From: CALARM01 sp964431735
Lineage (GTDB): Bacteria > Vulcanimicrobiota > SpSt-956 > JAKJGF01
Reading direction: 5' to 3'
DNA: 21,295 nucleotides
Assembly (NCBI GenBank): GCA_964431735.1
Contig: CAYSLJ010000125.1
Location: 1 to 21,295 of the forward strand
Of the stretch, positions 1 through 6,938 are shown in pieces. The notes beneath the pieces were generated by a model. That model did no database searches and was not told the DNA's origin. It saw nothing but the letters and a program-made list of their open reading frames with translations. The first letter of the stretch is position 1, and each line of letters starts with the position of its first letter. The translations under genes and the position numbers were made by a program.

Positions 1-1
1 G

Positions 2-51
2 AAGAGCCTCACCCACCGGAAGGTATTTGATGACTTTTCGGATAGGCTCTT
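2..51. other. Closed stem region at the window edge, possible partial structured RNA
   Basis: AAGAGCCT (2-9) pairs perfectly with AGGCTCTT (44-51). On the minus strand the inner part ends with GGTGGGTGAGGCTCT, which matches 12 of 15 positions of the conserved start of the M-box (ykoK) magnesium riboswitch, GTTAGGTGAGGCTCC, as I remember it. Anything it controls would lie outside the window to the left. The similarity is short and was found by eye, so this is only a pointer. Confidence 0.2.
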
Positions 52-58
52 AGTACGT

Positions 59-108
59 AGTGAGTGGTGATTAGTGAGTGGGTTTCAACTCACTATTCAC
101 TACTCACT
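59..108. repeat. Inverted repeat of GTGA-type heptamers
   Basis: A 21-bp arm at 59-79 (starting AGTGAGTGGTGA) and its inverse at 88-108 match at 19 of 21 positions around an 8-nt loop. Each arm consists of degenerate 7-bp units with a GTGA core (GTGAGTG, GTGATTA, GTGAGTG). It lies just past the stop codon of the minus-strand cytochrome gene, so it could also act as a 3' hairpin, although no T-run follows the stem. Confidence 0.75.
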
Positions 109-121
109 ATTTATAGTTTTA

Positions 122-1437
122 TTAATACTTTTTTTCTTCTGGCATTCTTACAATCAGTAATAAAAACAGATTTACCATAGAAATTAATAATAATCCCAGA
201 AGTCCAAGATCAAATCCAAAATAAGCAAATTTTGAAAAAACATTCCATCCGCTGGCAGCAAGAAGCATAAGACCTCCACATCCTCCTGTAAACCCTGCCG
301 CAACCCATAGAATTTTAGAGATTATTGAGAAAGATTTTTTATTACGTAAATTTTCTGATGAACCATATATAGCAAGAACTACTGAAATAATAAGTATCAG
401 AATACCAATCCAGAAATGATTTGCATCCAGCTGAAATCGACTTATAATCATATAACTGATAAGCCCGGATTTTGTAGAAGCCAGAATTCCGCCTCCTATA
501 AACCCTGCCAGTATAAACCATGATATTATATATAAATAGATCTCTGGCAAAAGTTTATTTTTTAATGCCCATTCTCTGAGTAATATTATTCCTATAATTA
601 TCAATAGATATGACATTAATATATAAATAACGGGCTTAAGGCTCTCTTCACGGAATATACCTGCTCTGACCCAGAACGAAGAAAGACCCATTATTTTATA
701 ATTTGGAATCCATTTTGGCTCTGCTTTATCTCCTGAAAAAGCAACATCCAGAACAGAACCATTAAAGAAATTGGACTTAGAACTATGACAGTCAGTACAA
801 CCATTAATACCGAGAGCTGCTTTAGAGGGAAGGACATCATGAGATAATTTATATACTGAAGCATAGGCAGAGGCTTCATATATTTCATGAGGTAAATCTC
901 TGCTTTCAGTAGAAGAATACCATGCCTTACTGTCACTGACCCATACAAGTCTTTTATCTTTTAACGGAAATTTTGTATCTGTAAGATACTCTTTTACTGC
1001 TCTGAGAAGGCCATCTATCTCTTCAGGCCTGTTTACTTCAACTATTCCATCTTTATTGTCATCTGTTATAAGGGACAGATCTTTATATTTACTGTCAGGA
1101 TTACTTCTATATAATTTCCACATAGTAAAAAAGTCTTTCATAAATAACTGGTTAAGACCTTCTTTACCTTTTTCTTCAAAGCCGACCCAGGCGCTGTGAA
1201 CCCTGTTTACAGGATAAATTTTACCTTTATAACGAACAAGAGTCGGATAAGAAATCTCTGTACGCTTATCTTCAGGAGTAAATACATTTAATTCTACAAG
1301 ATAATTCCAGAAACTCATCTTCTGATCATAATAAGTCCATATACGTTTTGCCGGTGGAGAAATTCTTGGTGAATTATTATATACATCACTTGCCTGAAGA
1401 AGAGCACTCTTTACAGAACGACTCGGTATAGCAACTA
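122..1437 (-). pseudogene. 5'-truncated membrane cytochrome with a c-type heme site
   Basis: A partial gene for an electron-transfer membrane protein. Counting from the first ATG (1318), residues 164-168 are CTDCH, one c-type heme site. About five hydrophobic helices follow (roughly residues 229-252, 257-281, 302-320, 334-359 and 369-392), like a cytochrome b561-type anchor. The true gene starts further upstream: the same frame stays open beyond the ATG to about 1437 and reads like protein (AIPSRSVKSALLQASDVYNN, then SPRISPPAKRIWTYYDQK), and no RBS precedes the ATG. The frame then hits a stop at about 1450 inside the mobile element. The missing N-terminus probably carried further CxxCH motifs, as in multiheme relatives. 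The 5' part is not present on the far side of the element. Family assignment is inference; the broken 5' end is seen directly. Confidence 0.8.
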
Positions 1438-1509
1438 GTCGTAAATTTTATAGAAAAATATAGAAAATAATTGTATTAATTTCCACGAAAAAATGTTATA
1501 ATATAAGGT

Positions 1510-2100
1510 ATGAAAAAATTAAGTGATTATGCAAAAGAAAATAAGGTAACATATCGAACAGCCTGGAACAGATATAAGAAAGGAAAAATAGAAAATACAA
1601 TAATAAGTAAGACAGGTCATATACTAATAAAGGAAGAGAGTAAATACGATTACAGTAAAGTAGCAATTTATTGCCGTGTATCGAGTAATGAAAACAAAGC
1701 TAATCTTGAAGCTCAATCTGACAGGTTAAAAAACTACGCTATAGCCAGAGGTTATCAAATAGTTTATATAATAAAAGAAGTAGGCAGCGGTATAAATGAT
1801 AAGCGTAAAAAACTATTAAAACTATTTGATAAAGAAGACTGGGGAACATTAATAGTAGAGCATAAAGACAGGCTGACAAGGTTTGGTTATAATTATATAG
1901 AAAAATTGCTGGAAAAAAGTAATAGAAAGATAGAAGTAGTAAATATAGCAGAGAATAATAAAGAAGACCTTATAGAGGATTTAGTAGCAATAATTTATAG
2001 TTTTTCTGCAAGATTATATGGATTAAGAAGACATAGAAAAAAGACGGAAAAGATAATAGAATGTATAAAGAAAGAATTAAATGATGATAAACCTGTATAG
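1510..2100 (+). CDS. tnpA: IS607-family serine recombinase TnpA
   Basis: The DNA-cutting transposase of the element. Residues 1-40 form a MerR-like helix-turn-helix (LSDYAKENKVTYRTAWNRY). Residues 50-180 form a small serine-resolvase domain with the catalytic motif YCRVSS (Ser58 is the likely nucleophile) and the downstream motif DRLTRFG. The length of 196 aa is normal for the family, and the frame is intact, so the enzyme may still be active. A TATAAT at 1497-1502 lies so close to the ATG that the mRNA could be leaderless; the only purine stretch (AAGG, 1505-1508) is one base from the start and too near for a normal RBS. Confidence 0.93.
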   Translation: MKKLSDYAKENKVTYRTAWNRYKKGKIENTIISKTGHILIKEESKYDYSKVAIYCRVSSNENKANLEAQSDRLKNYAIARGYQIVYIIKEVGSGINDKRKKLLKLFDKEDWGTLIVEHKDRLTRFGYNYIEKLLEKSNRKIEVVNIAENNKEDLIEDLVAIIYSFSARLYGLRRHRKKTEKIIECIKKELNDDKPV

Positions 2101-2145
2101 CCCCTGCAATAGAAAGATGTAAAAAAAGAAAAAGGCCTGATTTAC

Positions 2146-2310
2146 ATGTTAAGAAGTTATGAACTGAAAACAGAGATGAATAAAGGTAAAAAAGAGAAAA
2201 TTCTTTCTGTAATGAAAGAATATAGAAAAACTGCATCTGTAATAGCTAAAAAGCAGTGGGAATTATTCTATAAAGAAGGAGCATTTAATAAAAATTATCC
2301 TATAATATAA
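2146..2310 (+). pseudogene. tnpB: Truncated TnpB (N-terminal 54 codons)
   Basis: A short open frame starting MLRSYELKTEMNKGKKEK and containing SVIAKKQWELFYKEG resembles the N-terminus of the TnpB RNA-guided nuclease of IS607 and IS200/IS605 elements, which is normally about 370-420 aa. It stops at TAA 2308-2310 after NKNYPII. None of the catalytic RuvC residues, the zinc finger or the 3' end that gives rise to the guide RNA is present. It lies 45 bp after tnpA in the expected order and strand. The stub cannot be a working nuclease. Confidence 0.75.
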
Positions 2311-2380
2311 ATTAGGAATAAAACTTTATTAATTGTCTCTTTCCTCGCGTGACGCGTTACGTGTTAAGCGTCACGATTCA
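2311..2380 (-). repeat. Long copy of the intergenic repeat, with array b (2343-2376)
   Basis: The 34-bp core at 2343-2376 reads on the minus strand TCG, then TGACGCT, TAACACG, TAACGCG, TCACGCG, then AGG. CGTGACGC (2348-2355) and GCGTCACG (2368-2375) make it self-complementary. The AT-rich sequence on both sides (about 32 bp to the left, TTTGAT/TTCAAT-like to the right) matches the inverted copy at 5180-5247, so the repeat unit is longer than the core. Confidence 0.8.
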
Positions 2381-2447
2381 ATATGTGTGGGAAGGTTATT
2401 TAATTGTCATTCCTTATTATATCATCTTTAATATAAGGAGTATCTAA

Positions 2448-3218
2448 ATGAAACAGTGGTATGAAAAACTTTTTGAGAATTATTCGAACAGTTATGAAAA
2501 AGAAGTCTTTACAGCAGGAACATCAGGGGAAGTTGATTTCATAGAAAAAGAAATCAACTATGACAGATCGATAAATATACTTGATATTGGCTGCGGAACA
2601 GGGAGACATTCCATAGAATTATCCAGACGGGGATATAAAGTTACAGGTCTGGATCTGTCTATGTCTATGCTGAATAAAGCAAAACAAAAGGCAGAGGAAG
2701 CAGGAGTGGAGGTAACTTTCATTCAAAAAGATGCAAGAGATTTTGATTTTCAGGAAACCTTCGATCTGGCAATTATGCTCTGTGAAGGTGCTTTTTCCCT
2801 TATGGAAACAGATGAAATGAATTATAAAATTTTGCAAAATGCTTATAAATCACTGAAAAATCCGGGGAAATACATATTTTCCACCCTGAACGGACTATTC
2901 CCTCTGGTGCATTCGACAAAAGATTTCTTAAATAATGCTACTCAGGAAGAATCAATCCGTACCAGTAATTTTGACATGATGACCTTCAGAGAATATTCAG
3001 TATATGAAAAAAAAGATGACCATGGAAATAAAATGACACTGGAATGCAATGAACGTTATTACATGCCGTCGGAAATCACATGGCTTTTAAAGACGGCAGG
3101 TTTTAATAAGAGTGACATATATGGATGTAAACTTGGAGCATACAGCAGGAATGACAAATTAACACCTGACGATTTTGAAATGCTTGTAATAGCAGAAAAA
3201 TTCCGGCAAAAATCTTAA
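2448..3218 (+). CDS. Class I SAM-dependent methyltransferase
   Basis: A methyltransferase with the Rossmann-type AdoMet site: motif I ILDIGCGTG at residues 44-52, an acidic residue after the second strand (VTGLDLS, about 68-74) and QKDARDFDF as the adenine-contacting region near residue 95. The length of 256 aa is typical of small free-standing methyltransferases of the methyltransferase-11/25 type. The substrate cannot be told from the sequence. An AAGGAG sits 7-8 nt before the ATG. It is the first gene of a plus-strand group and ends 18 bp before the next gene. Confidence 0.88.
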   Translation: MKQWYEKLFENYSNSYEKEVFTAGTSGEVDFIEKEINYDRSINILDIGCGTGRHSIELSRRGYKVTGLDLSMSMLNKAKQKAEEAGVEVTFIQKDARDFDFQETFDLAIMLCEGAFSLMETDEMNYKILQNAYKSLKNPGKYIFSTLNGLFPLVHSTKDFLNNATQEESIRTSNFDMMTFREYSVYEKKDDHGNKMTLECNERYYMPSEITWLLKTAGFNKSDIYGCKLGAYSRNDKLTPDDFEMLVIAEKFRQKS

Positions 3219-3236
3219 GAAAGGTAAGGAATTATT

Positions 3237-4070
3237 ATGGAAGCTTTATTTGGACCTGTAGTTTTTGTCGGATTTGTTATTTTTCTTATAGCTTATTTTA
3301 TCCATAGTTTTATTACCAGTGTAGATAAAAGGAAAGTCTGGGAAAAATTTGCCGGAGACCATGGCCTTAATATTATTCCGGGATTTCTTTTCTCATTTCC
3401 AAAGATTACAGGAACGTATAAAAGTTTTGATTATACTCTGCAATCTGTTACAGAAGGAGATGGTGACAGCAGTACCACCTATACTGTTATTACCTTTGAA
3501 TTACCTCAACCTTCGAAATATACTATCAATATTTATCAGGAAGGCTTTTTTAGTAAAATAGGAAAAATGTTAGGAAGTCAGGATATTCAAACAGGAAATA
3601 GAGAGTTTGACGATGCCTTTATGATAAAAAGTAATACCTCCTGTATGGTGCCGGAGTTACTGACTTCCGAATTACAGAGAAAAATGCTATATGGACCCTA
3701 TCTTATAAATATATCTCTTTCAGAAAATAAACTGGTAAATAAAGCTTTAGGAACTATAACAGAAGAAAAGGATTTGCTATATTTAAGCGAGCTTCTGTGG
3801 GAACTTGCAATGAATATCTGCGGAGAAAAAATCTCTGACTCTTCATACGACAAATTTCCCCGGCCTTTAAAACATGACAAATTTCCTGTAACATTAAAAA
3901 GTGATATCTTTAATGAAAAATTACAGAACAAACAGGAACCTGAAAGTGATTTCACAGGCAATATTACGGGATCTCAATTTCTTTCAAGAGAAGAAAAACG
4001 TTGCCCTTCCTGTGGTTGCGCTTCACCTGCAGAAAATAAATATTGTATAGACTGCGGAAGGGAACTGTAA
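3237..4070 (+). CDS. Membrane-anchored protein with C-terminal zinc ribbon (copy 1)
   Basis: Function unknown. One N-terminal membrane helix (residues about 5-27), a soluble middle domain with the pattern ITGTYKSFDYTL and TVITFELP, a low-complexity linker and a C-terminal zinc ribbon with Cys256, Cys259, Cys270 and Cys273 (CPSC...CIDC). The middle domain looks like those in uncharacterised proteins that pair a signal anchor with a zinc ribbon. It is a paralogue of the next gene (20 bp apart), sharing motifs such as DDAFMIKS/DRAFMIKS, ELQRKML/ELKRKML and SPAENKYCI. RBS AAGGA lies 7-8 nt before the ATG. Confidence 0.82.
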   Translation: MEALFGPVVFVGFVIFLIAYFIHSFITSVDKRKVWEKFAGDHGLNIIPGFLFSFPKITGTYKSFDYTLQSVTEGDGDSSTTYTVITFELPQPSKYTINIYQEGFFSKIGKMLGSQDIQTGNREFDDAFMIKSNTSCMVPELLTSELQRKMLYGPYLINISLSENKLVNKALGTITEEKDLLYLSELLWELAMNICGEKISDSSYDKFPRPLKHDKFPVTLKSDIFNEKLQNKQEPESDFTGNITGSQFLSREEKRCPSCGCASPAENKYCIDCGREL

Positions 4071-4089
4071 ACAGATAAAGGAATTTTTT

Positions 4090-4878
4090 ATGGATTGCAC
4101 CGTTTGTATGATAATCTTTTTCGCGCTTCTGATCATTATGACCTTTATCAGTTATTCTCACCATATAAATATGAATAAAATAGAAGTATGGAGAAAATTT
4201 TGCGATCATGCAGGACTTACTATGACTGCAGAAAAGATATCATTTTTTCCTGTAGTTAAAGGAGTATATAAAGGTTTTGATTATAAATTAAATGTCAGGA
4301 AGGAATACAATGGTACGAGACAGATGGAATATACCGTTATTACTATGGAAATGCCTGAAGATACAGATTATAATCTCCATATCTATCAGGAAGTTCATAA
4401 AAACATGATGGAGACAGATATTAACACAGGAAGTATGGAATTTGATCGTGCTTTTATGATAAAAAGTCAGACTCCATATATAATACCGGATTTACTCACT
4501 CCTGAATTAAAAAGAAAAATGTTGTCAGGGAGGCATCTTATAAATATGTCTCTTACAGGAAATAAAGTGGAGAATATAACGGAAGGAATTATAGGAGAAA
4601 TCCAGGATCTGCTGTATTTAAGCGAGATCATGTGGGAATTTACAATGAATGCCTGCGGAGAAAATATTTCTGATACTTCAGATGATACGTTTAAGAAACC
4701 GTCGAAGCTTGATATAATTCATGCACAATTACAGAAAAAGAAAGCCCTGGAGAGTGATTTTACAGTCGATATTCACCAAAATCCATCTTTTTTAGAGAAA
4801 GAGAAAATCTGTCCCTTCTGCAGTTCCCCTTCACCTGCTGAAAATAAATATTGTATAGAGTGCGGCAGAGAAATTTAA
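4090..4878 (+). CDS. Membrane-anchored protein with C-terminal zinc ribbon (copy 2)
   Basis: A tandem paralogue of the gene before it with the same layout: an N-terminal membrane helix (residues about 3-24), a soluble domain with VKGVYKGFDYKL and TVITMEMP, and a zinc ribbon with Cys241, Cys244, Cys255 and Cys258. It is 15 aa shorter, mainly in the linker before the ribbon. The long run of shared positions over the whole length shows a local duplication followed by marked divergence, so the two copies probably differ in partner or ligand. RBS AAAGGA precedes the ATG. No function can be assigned. Confidence 0.82.
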   Translation: MDCTVCMIIFFALLIIMTFISYSHHINMNKIEVWRKFCDHAGLTMTAEKISFFPVVKGVYKGFDYKLNVRKEYNGTRQMEYTVITMEMPEDTDYNLHIYQEVHKNMMETDINTGSMEFDRAFMIKSQTPYIIPDLLTPELKRKMLSGRHLINMSLTGNKVENITEGIIGEIQDLLYLSEIMWEFTMNACGENISDTSDDTFKKPSKLDIIHAQLQKKKALESDFTVDIHQNPSFLEKEKICPFCSSPSPAENKYCIECGREI

Positions 4879-4938
4879 AATTAAGAGAATCTTTTTTTAT
4901 ATTCTTTCATCTATTTATTTAAAAAGGAGTGTTTTTAT

Positions 4939-5118
4939 ATGCCAGTATATGAATATGAATGCAAAAAATGTCTGAAAAGATTTGAAAAAATTCAAAAAAT
5001 CGGGGAAGACGGTCGCAATCTTTCCTGCCCCCTGTGCGGTGAAAAGGAACCGAAAAAATTAATTTCATCTTTTTCTTCCAGAACAGAAAATTCCTGCAGT
5101 ACTTCAGGATTTTCTTGA
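4939..5118 (+). CDS. FmdB-family zinc ribbon protein (59 aa)
   Basis: A small protein starting MPVYEYECKKC, the hallmark of the FmdB/CxxC_CxxC_SSSS regulatory-protein family. Cys8, Cys11, Cys30 and Cys33 form the zinc ribbon, and the tail is Ser/Cys-rich (SSFSSRTENSCSTSGFS) as usual for the family. The name comes from a formamidase-operon regulator; for most members the role is unknown. A strong AAGGAG lies about 10 nt before the ATG. It lies 60 bp after the second zinc-ribbon gene and is likely co-transcribed with it. A second, more diverged family member is at 15172-15387. Confidence 0.88.
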   Translation: MPVYEYECKKCLKRFEKIQKIGEDGRNLSCPLCGEKEPKKLISSFSSRTENSCSTSGFS

Positions 5119-5179
5119 GGGCCAAAAAAATAAAGATCCGTGCAGATCTTATATGGAAATAAAAAAATTAAATAACTGT

Positions 5180-5247
5180 TTATATCAAATCGTGACGCGT
5201 GACGTGATGAAAGAGACTATTAATTAAATTCTATTCCTTATCTGGAG
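5180..5247 (+). repeat. Long copy of the intergenic repeat, with array c (5190-5206)
   Basis: TCG-TGACGCG-TGACGTG followed by ATGAAAGAGACTATTAATTA and more AT-rich sequence. Read in reverse, it aligns with 2311-2380 across both flanks with few mismatches and one 14-bp gap that equals exactly two heptamer units. Copy number within the core therefore varies by whole units. Confidence 0.8.
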
Positions 5248-5297
5248 AGGTAATTAGGAACTGTCTGAAAATAATTACATCATAGTTATAATTTATA

Positions 5298-5331
5298 TCG
5301 TGATGCGTAACGCGTAACGCGTAACGCGAGG
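5298..5331 (+). repeat. Full 34-bp intergenic array d
   Basis: TCG, then TGATGCG, TAACGCG, TAACGCG, TAACGCG, then AGG. It is GC-rich compared with the AT-rich spacer around it and faces the inverted array e. Confidence 0.85.
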
Positions 5332-5390
5332 GTAATTACTGTTCCAACAATTTGCCGGAGTTATTTTTCTTAAAGTCCTTAACGCCATTG

Positions 5391-5407
5391 CGCGTTACGC
5401 GTCACGA
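5391..5407 (-). repeat. Short intergenic array e (two units)
   Basis: On the minus strand: TCG, TGACGCG, TAACGCG. It can pair with array d (5298-5331), giving a bracketed spacer of 59 bp. Confidence 0.8.
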
Positions 5408-5489
5408 GATCAGATATTTATTATTTATGCTCACCACAGTAATATCGTAACAGGTAAAAACGTATTCCCAAAACTATAACCTGACATTA

Positions 5490-6059
5490 TTATAAAAACT
5501 TCTTTTTATAATATCCAGAATAAAGCGCTCCTGCAGGATTATGGGAGAGGACTCTGTCTTTGACTATTAACGTAGTTACAGGAGCGTGAGAATATTTTGT
5601 AAAAAGTATGTCATGACCTATACAGAGCCCTGTTATTATATTAAGATCAGTATTTTCTTTATTCAAAATCTCTGCCTGACCTATGGGGTCACACATGGCT
5701 TCAAACCTGTGTTCATCTATCTGTTTTAAATTATAAGTCTTTTTATCTATACCGCAGACTTTACAGCATACGGACGATACTGCAAAATGCTTATTTAAAA
5801 TTTCTTCCAGTACTTTTGCTTCTTCTGAAAATCCGACACAAAATGCTATTCCGAGATGTTTATAAGACATTTCTTTTGAAAATAAAATAACCTCTTCAAG
5901 CCTGGTAGCTTTCATATAATGAAGAGCTTCTATAGTAGAAGCAACGTTCATTATTTTATTATTCTCTTCATCTTCATAGTAATTTTTTACATTATTTATT
6001 ATATCTGTACAATTTTTTCCATTATAACAGAGTTTAATATTACAGAGGGCGCAATTCAT
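5490..6059 (-). CDS. DUF1847 family protein, likely metal-binding
   Basis: 189 aa with a cysteine-rich N-terminus (Cys3, Cys6, Cys11, Cys17; MNCALC...KLC...NC) and the DUF1847 core: GIAFCVGFSEEAKVLEEIL (about residues 70-90), CCKVCGIDKKTY (about 98-110), AMCDPIGQAEILN (about 120-132) and NIITGLCIGHDILFTKYSHAPVT-type signature near residues 139-161. Members are annotated as metal-binding proteins on the strength of these cysteines; no reaction is established. It is the last gene of the minus-strand block, 71 bp after a DUF364 protein. RBS AAGGTG lies about 8 nt before the ATG. The stop codon falls inside an all-A/T hairpin (5490-5511). Confidence 0.85.
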   Translation of the reverse strand: MNCALCNIKLCYNGKNCTDIINNVKNYYEDEENNKIMNVASTIEALHYMKATRLEEVILFSKEMSYKHLGIAFCVGFSEEAKVLEEILNKHFAVSSVCCKVCGIDKKTYNLKQIDEHRFEAMCDPIGQAEILNKENTDLNIITGLCIGHDILFTKYSHAPVTTLIVKDRVLSHNPAGALYSGYYKKKFL

Positions 6060-6071
6060 TTAATTCACCTT

Positions 6072-6111
6072 CCTGATTAAATCAGGTGCCTGTTTTTTAT
6101 TCACCCGGCAC
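6072..6111 (-). promoter_or_regulatory. Two overlapping hairpins before the DUF1847 gene
   Basis: A palindrome at 6072-6086 (CCTGATTAAATCAGG) sits immediately in front of the AAGGTG ribosome-binding site of the DUF1847 gene on the minus strand. An alternative stem GTGCC (6086-6090) / GGCAC (6107-6111) shares bases with it. Mutually exclusive stems next to an RBS could tune translation; this is inference from pairing only. Confidence 0.35.
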
Positions 6112-6130
6112 TTAACCTTATATTCTCAAT

Positions 6131-6874
6131 TTATATAAAAACATTTACCTTTTTCACATAATTCTTAAAACTCTTCATACCTCCTGCCTGACTTACAATA
6201 TTAAGAACTCTATCTGTATCAATCACTTCAACTCCTGAAAGAATCCTTATATTTTTATCTGAGAAAAAAGCCGGAACAAGGGGAGTCGATGGCCCCAGCA
6301 TAGCACAGGAAGGAACATTTTTTATAAGTTCAATAAGAAGTTCAAAGGTTTTGTTTACAAGGCTTGTAGCGGTAATAAGCACTACACTGCAGTCAGGTAA
6401 AAGTTTAGATATTTCTGTTTCTGCAACAAAATATTTACTGTCTGAAAAATTTTTCTCAAAAATAAAAATATTCTCCGTAATTTTTTCCATCTCTTTTACA
6501 AGAGGTTTGAAATCTCCTATAATACCGACTCTATCATCAGGTTTCAGATTAAGACATCCAAGGATATCTCCTTCTTTCTTTCCTGTTTTTTCATAATTTG
6601 CAAGACTGTTTATCGTGGCAAGTCCTACAGATGCTTTAAGAGGATTATTGGAAGGATAAAAGTGTATCAATTCTGCAGCACTTTTTCCAATAAAAAAACC
6701 TGCATCTTCCATAAGACTGCAGCAGGTTTTTTTCCCGCCTGTTCCTGTCCAGGCAAGACCGCATCTGCCATCATCCAGAAGAACTGCAGTATATCCGAGA
6801 CCTATACGAATATCTGCAATATTTCTTTCTTTAGCTCTATCATAATACATACTGACAAGATTATTACATATCAT
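6131..6874 (-). CDS. DUF4213/DUF364 protein (putative heavy-metal chelation)
   Basis: 247 aa with an N-terminal enolase-like DUF4213 part (IRIGLGYTAVLLDDGRCGLAWT, residues about 22-43) and a C-terminal Rossmann-like DUF364 domain (VGIIGDFKPLV, about 116-126; VVLITATSLVNKT, about 163-175; MLGPSTPLVP, about 193-202). Structures of relatives suggested a metal- or cofactor-chelating role, but the reaction is unknown. It belongs to the same broad family as the gene at 12352-13080. GGAG lies about 9 nt before the ATG. The next gene downstream is the DUF1847 protein, and znuB lies upstream, separated by a short array. Confidence 0.85.
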   Translation of the reverse strand: MICNNLVSMYYDRAKERNIADIRIGLGYTAVLLDDGRCGLAWTGTGGKKTCCSLMEDAGFFIGKSAAELIHFYPSNNPLKASVGLATINSLANYEKTGKKEGDILGCLNLKPDDRVGIIGDFKPLVKEMEKITENIFIFEKNFSDSKYFVAETEISKLLPDCSVVLITATSLVNKTFELLIELIKNVPSCAMLGPSTPLVPAFFSDKNIRILSGVEVIDTDRVLNIVSQAGGMKSFKNYVKKVNVFI

Positions 6875-6894
6875 AAAATCAACTCCTTTTTAAT

Positions 6895-6911
6895 TCGTGA
6901 CGCGTGACGTG
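6895..6911 (+). repeat. Short intergenic array f
   Basis: TCG, TGACGCG, TGACGTG, followed by TGATCAT, between the start of the DUF364 gene and the end of znuB. Confidence 0.75.
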
Positions 6912-6938
6912 TGATCATTGACCGGTGGTTTTATAATT

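Larger units (their letters stand above)
1437..2310 (+). mobile_element. IS607-like insertion sequence, right end degraded
   Basis: The element holds a serine-recombinase tnpA and the first 54 codons of a tnpB-like gene, the usual order in IS607 elements. The left edge is placed near 1437, where the open cytochrome frame is interrupted; the exact base is uncertain because this family makes no target duplication. The right side stops soon after the tnpB stub and runs straight into an intergenic repeat (from 2311), so most of tnpB and the normal right end are absent. Confidence 0.75.
5119..5489. other. Gene-free stretch with three intergenic arrays
   Basis: No open frame of note. It holds three heptamer arrays: c (5190-5206, plus orientation), d (5298-5331, plus) and e (5391-5407, minus). 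Arrays d and e face each other around a 59-bp AT-rich spacer. An AAGATC/GATCTT hairpin (5133-5150) lies just after the zinc-ribbon gene but lacks a T-run, so it is at best a weak terminator. Confidence 0.7.

Noticed and set aside
691..948. Antisense open frame within the cytochrome gene
   Set aside because: It is in another frame of a well-supported coding region, with no RBS and no recognisable protein pattern.
2404..2434. Promoter TTGTCA / TTTAAT before the methyltransferase
   Set aside because: The predicted transcription start would fall in the ribosome-binding site, so the message would lack it.
5116..5133. Read-through of TGA in the FmdB gene (next codons Gly-Pro-Lys-Lys then TAA)
   Set aside because: Family members commonly end near a GFS-type tail, the extension is only four residues, and no SECIS-like hairpin at the right distance was seen.
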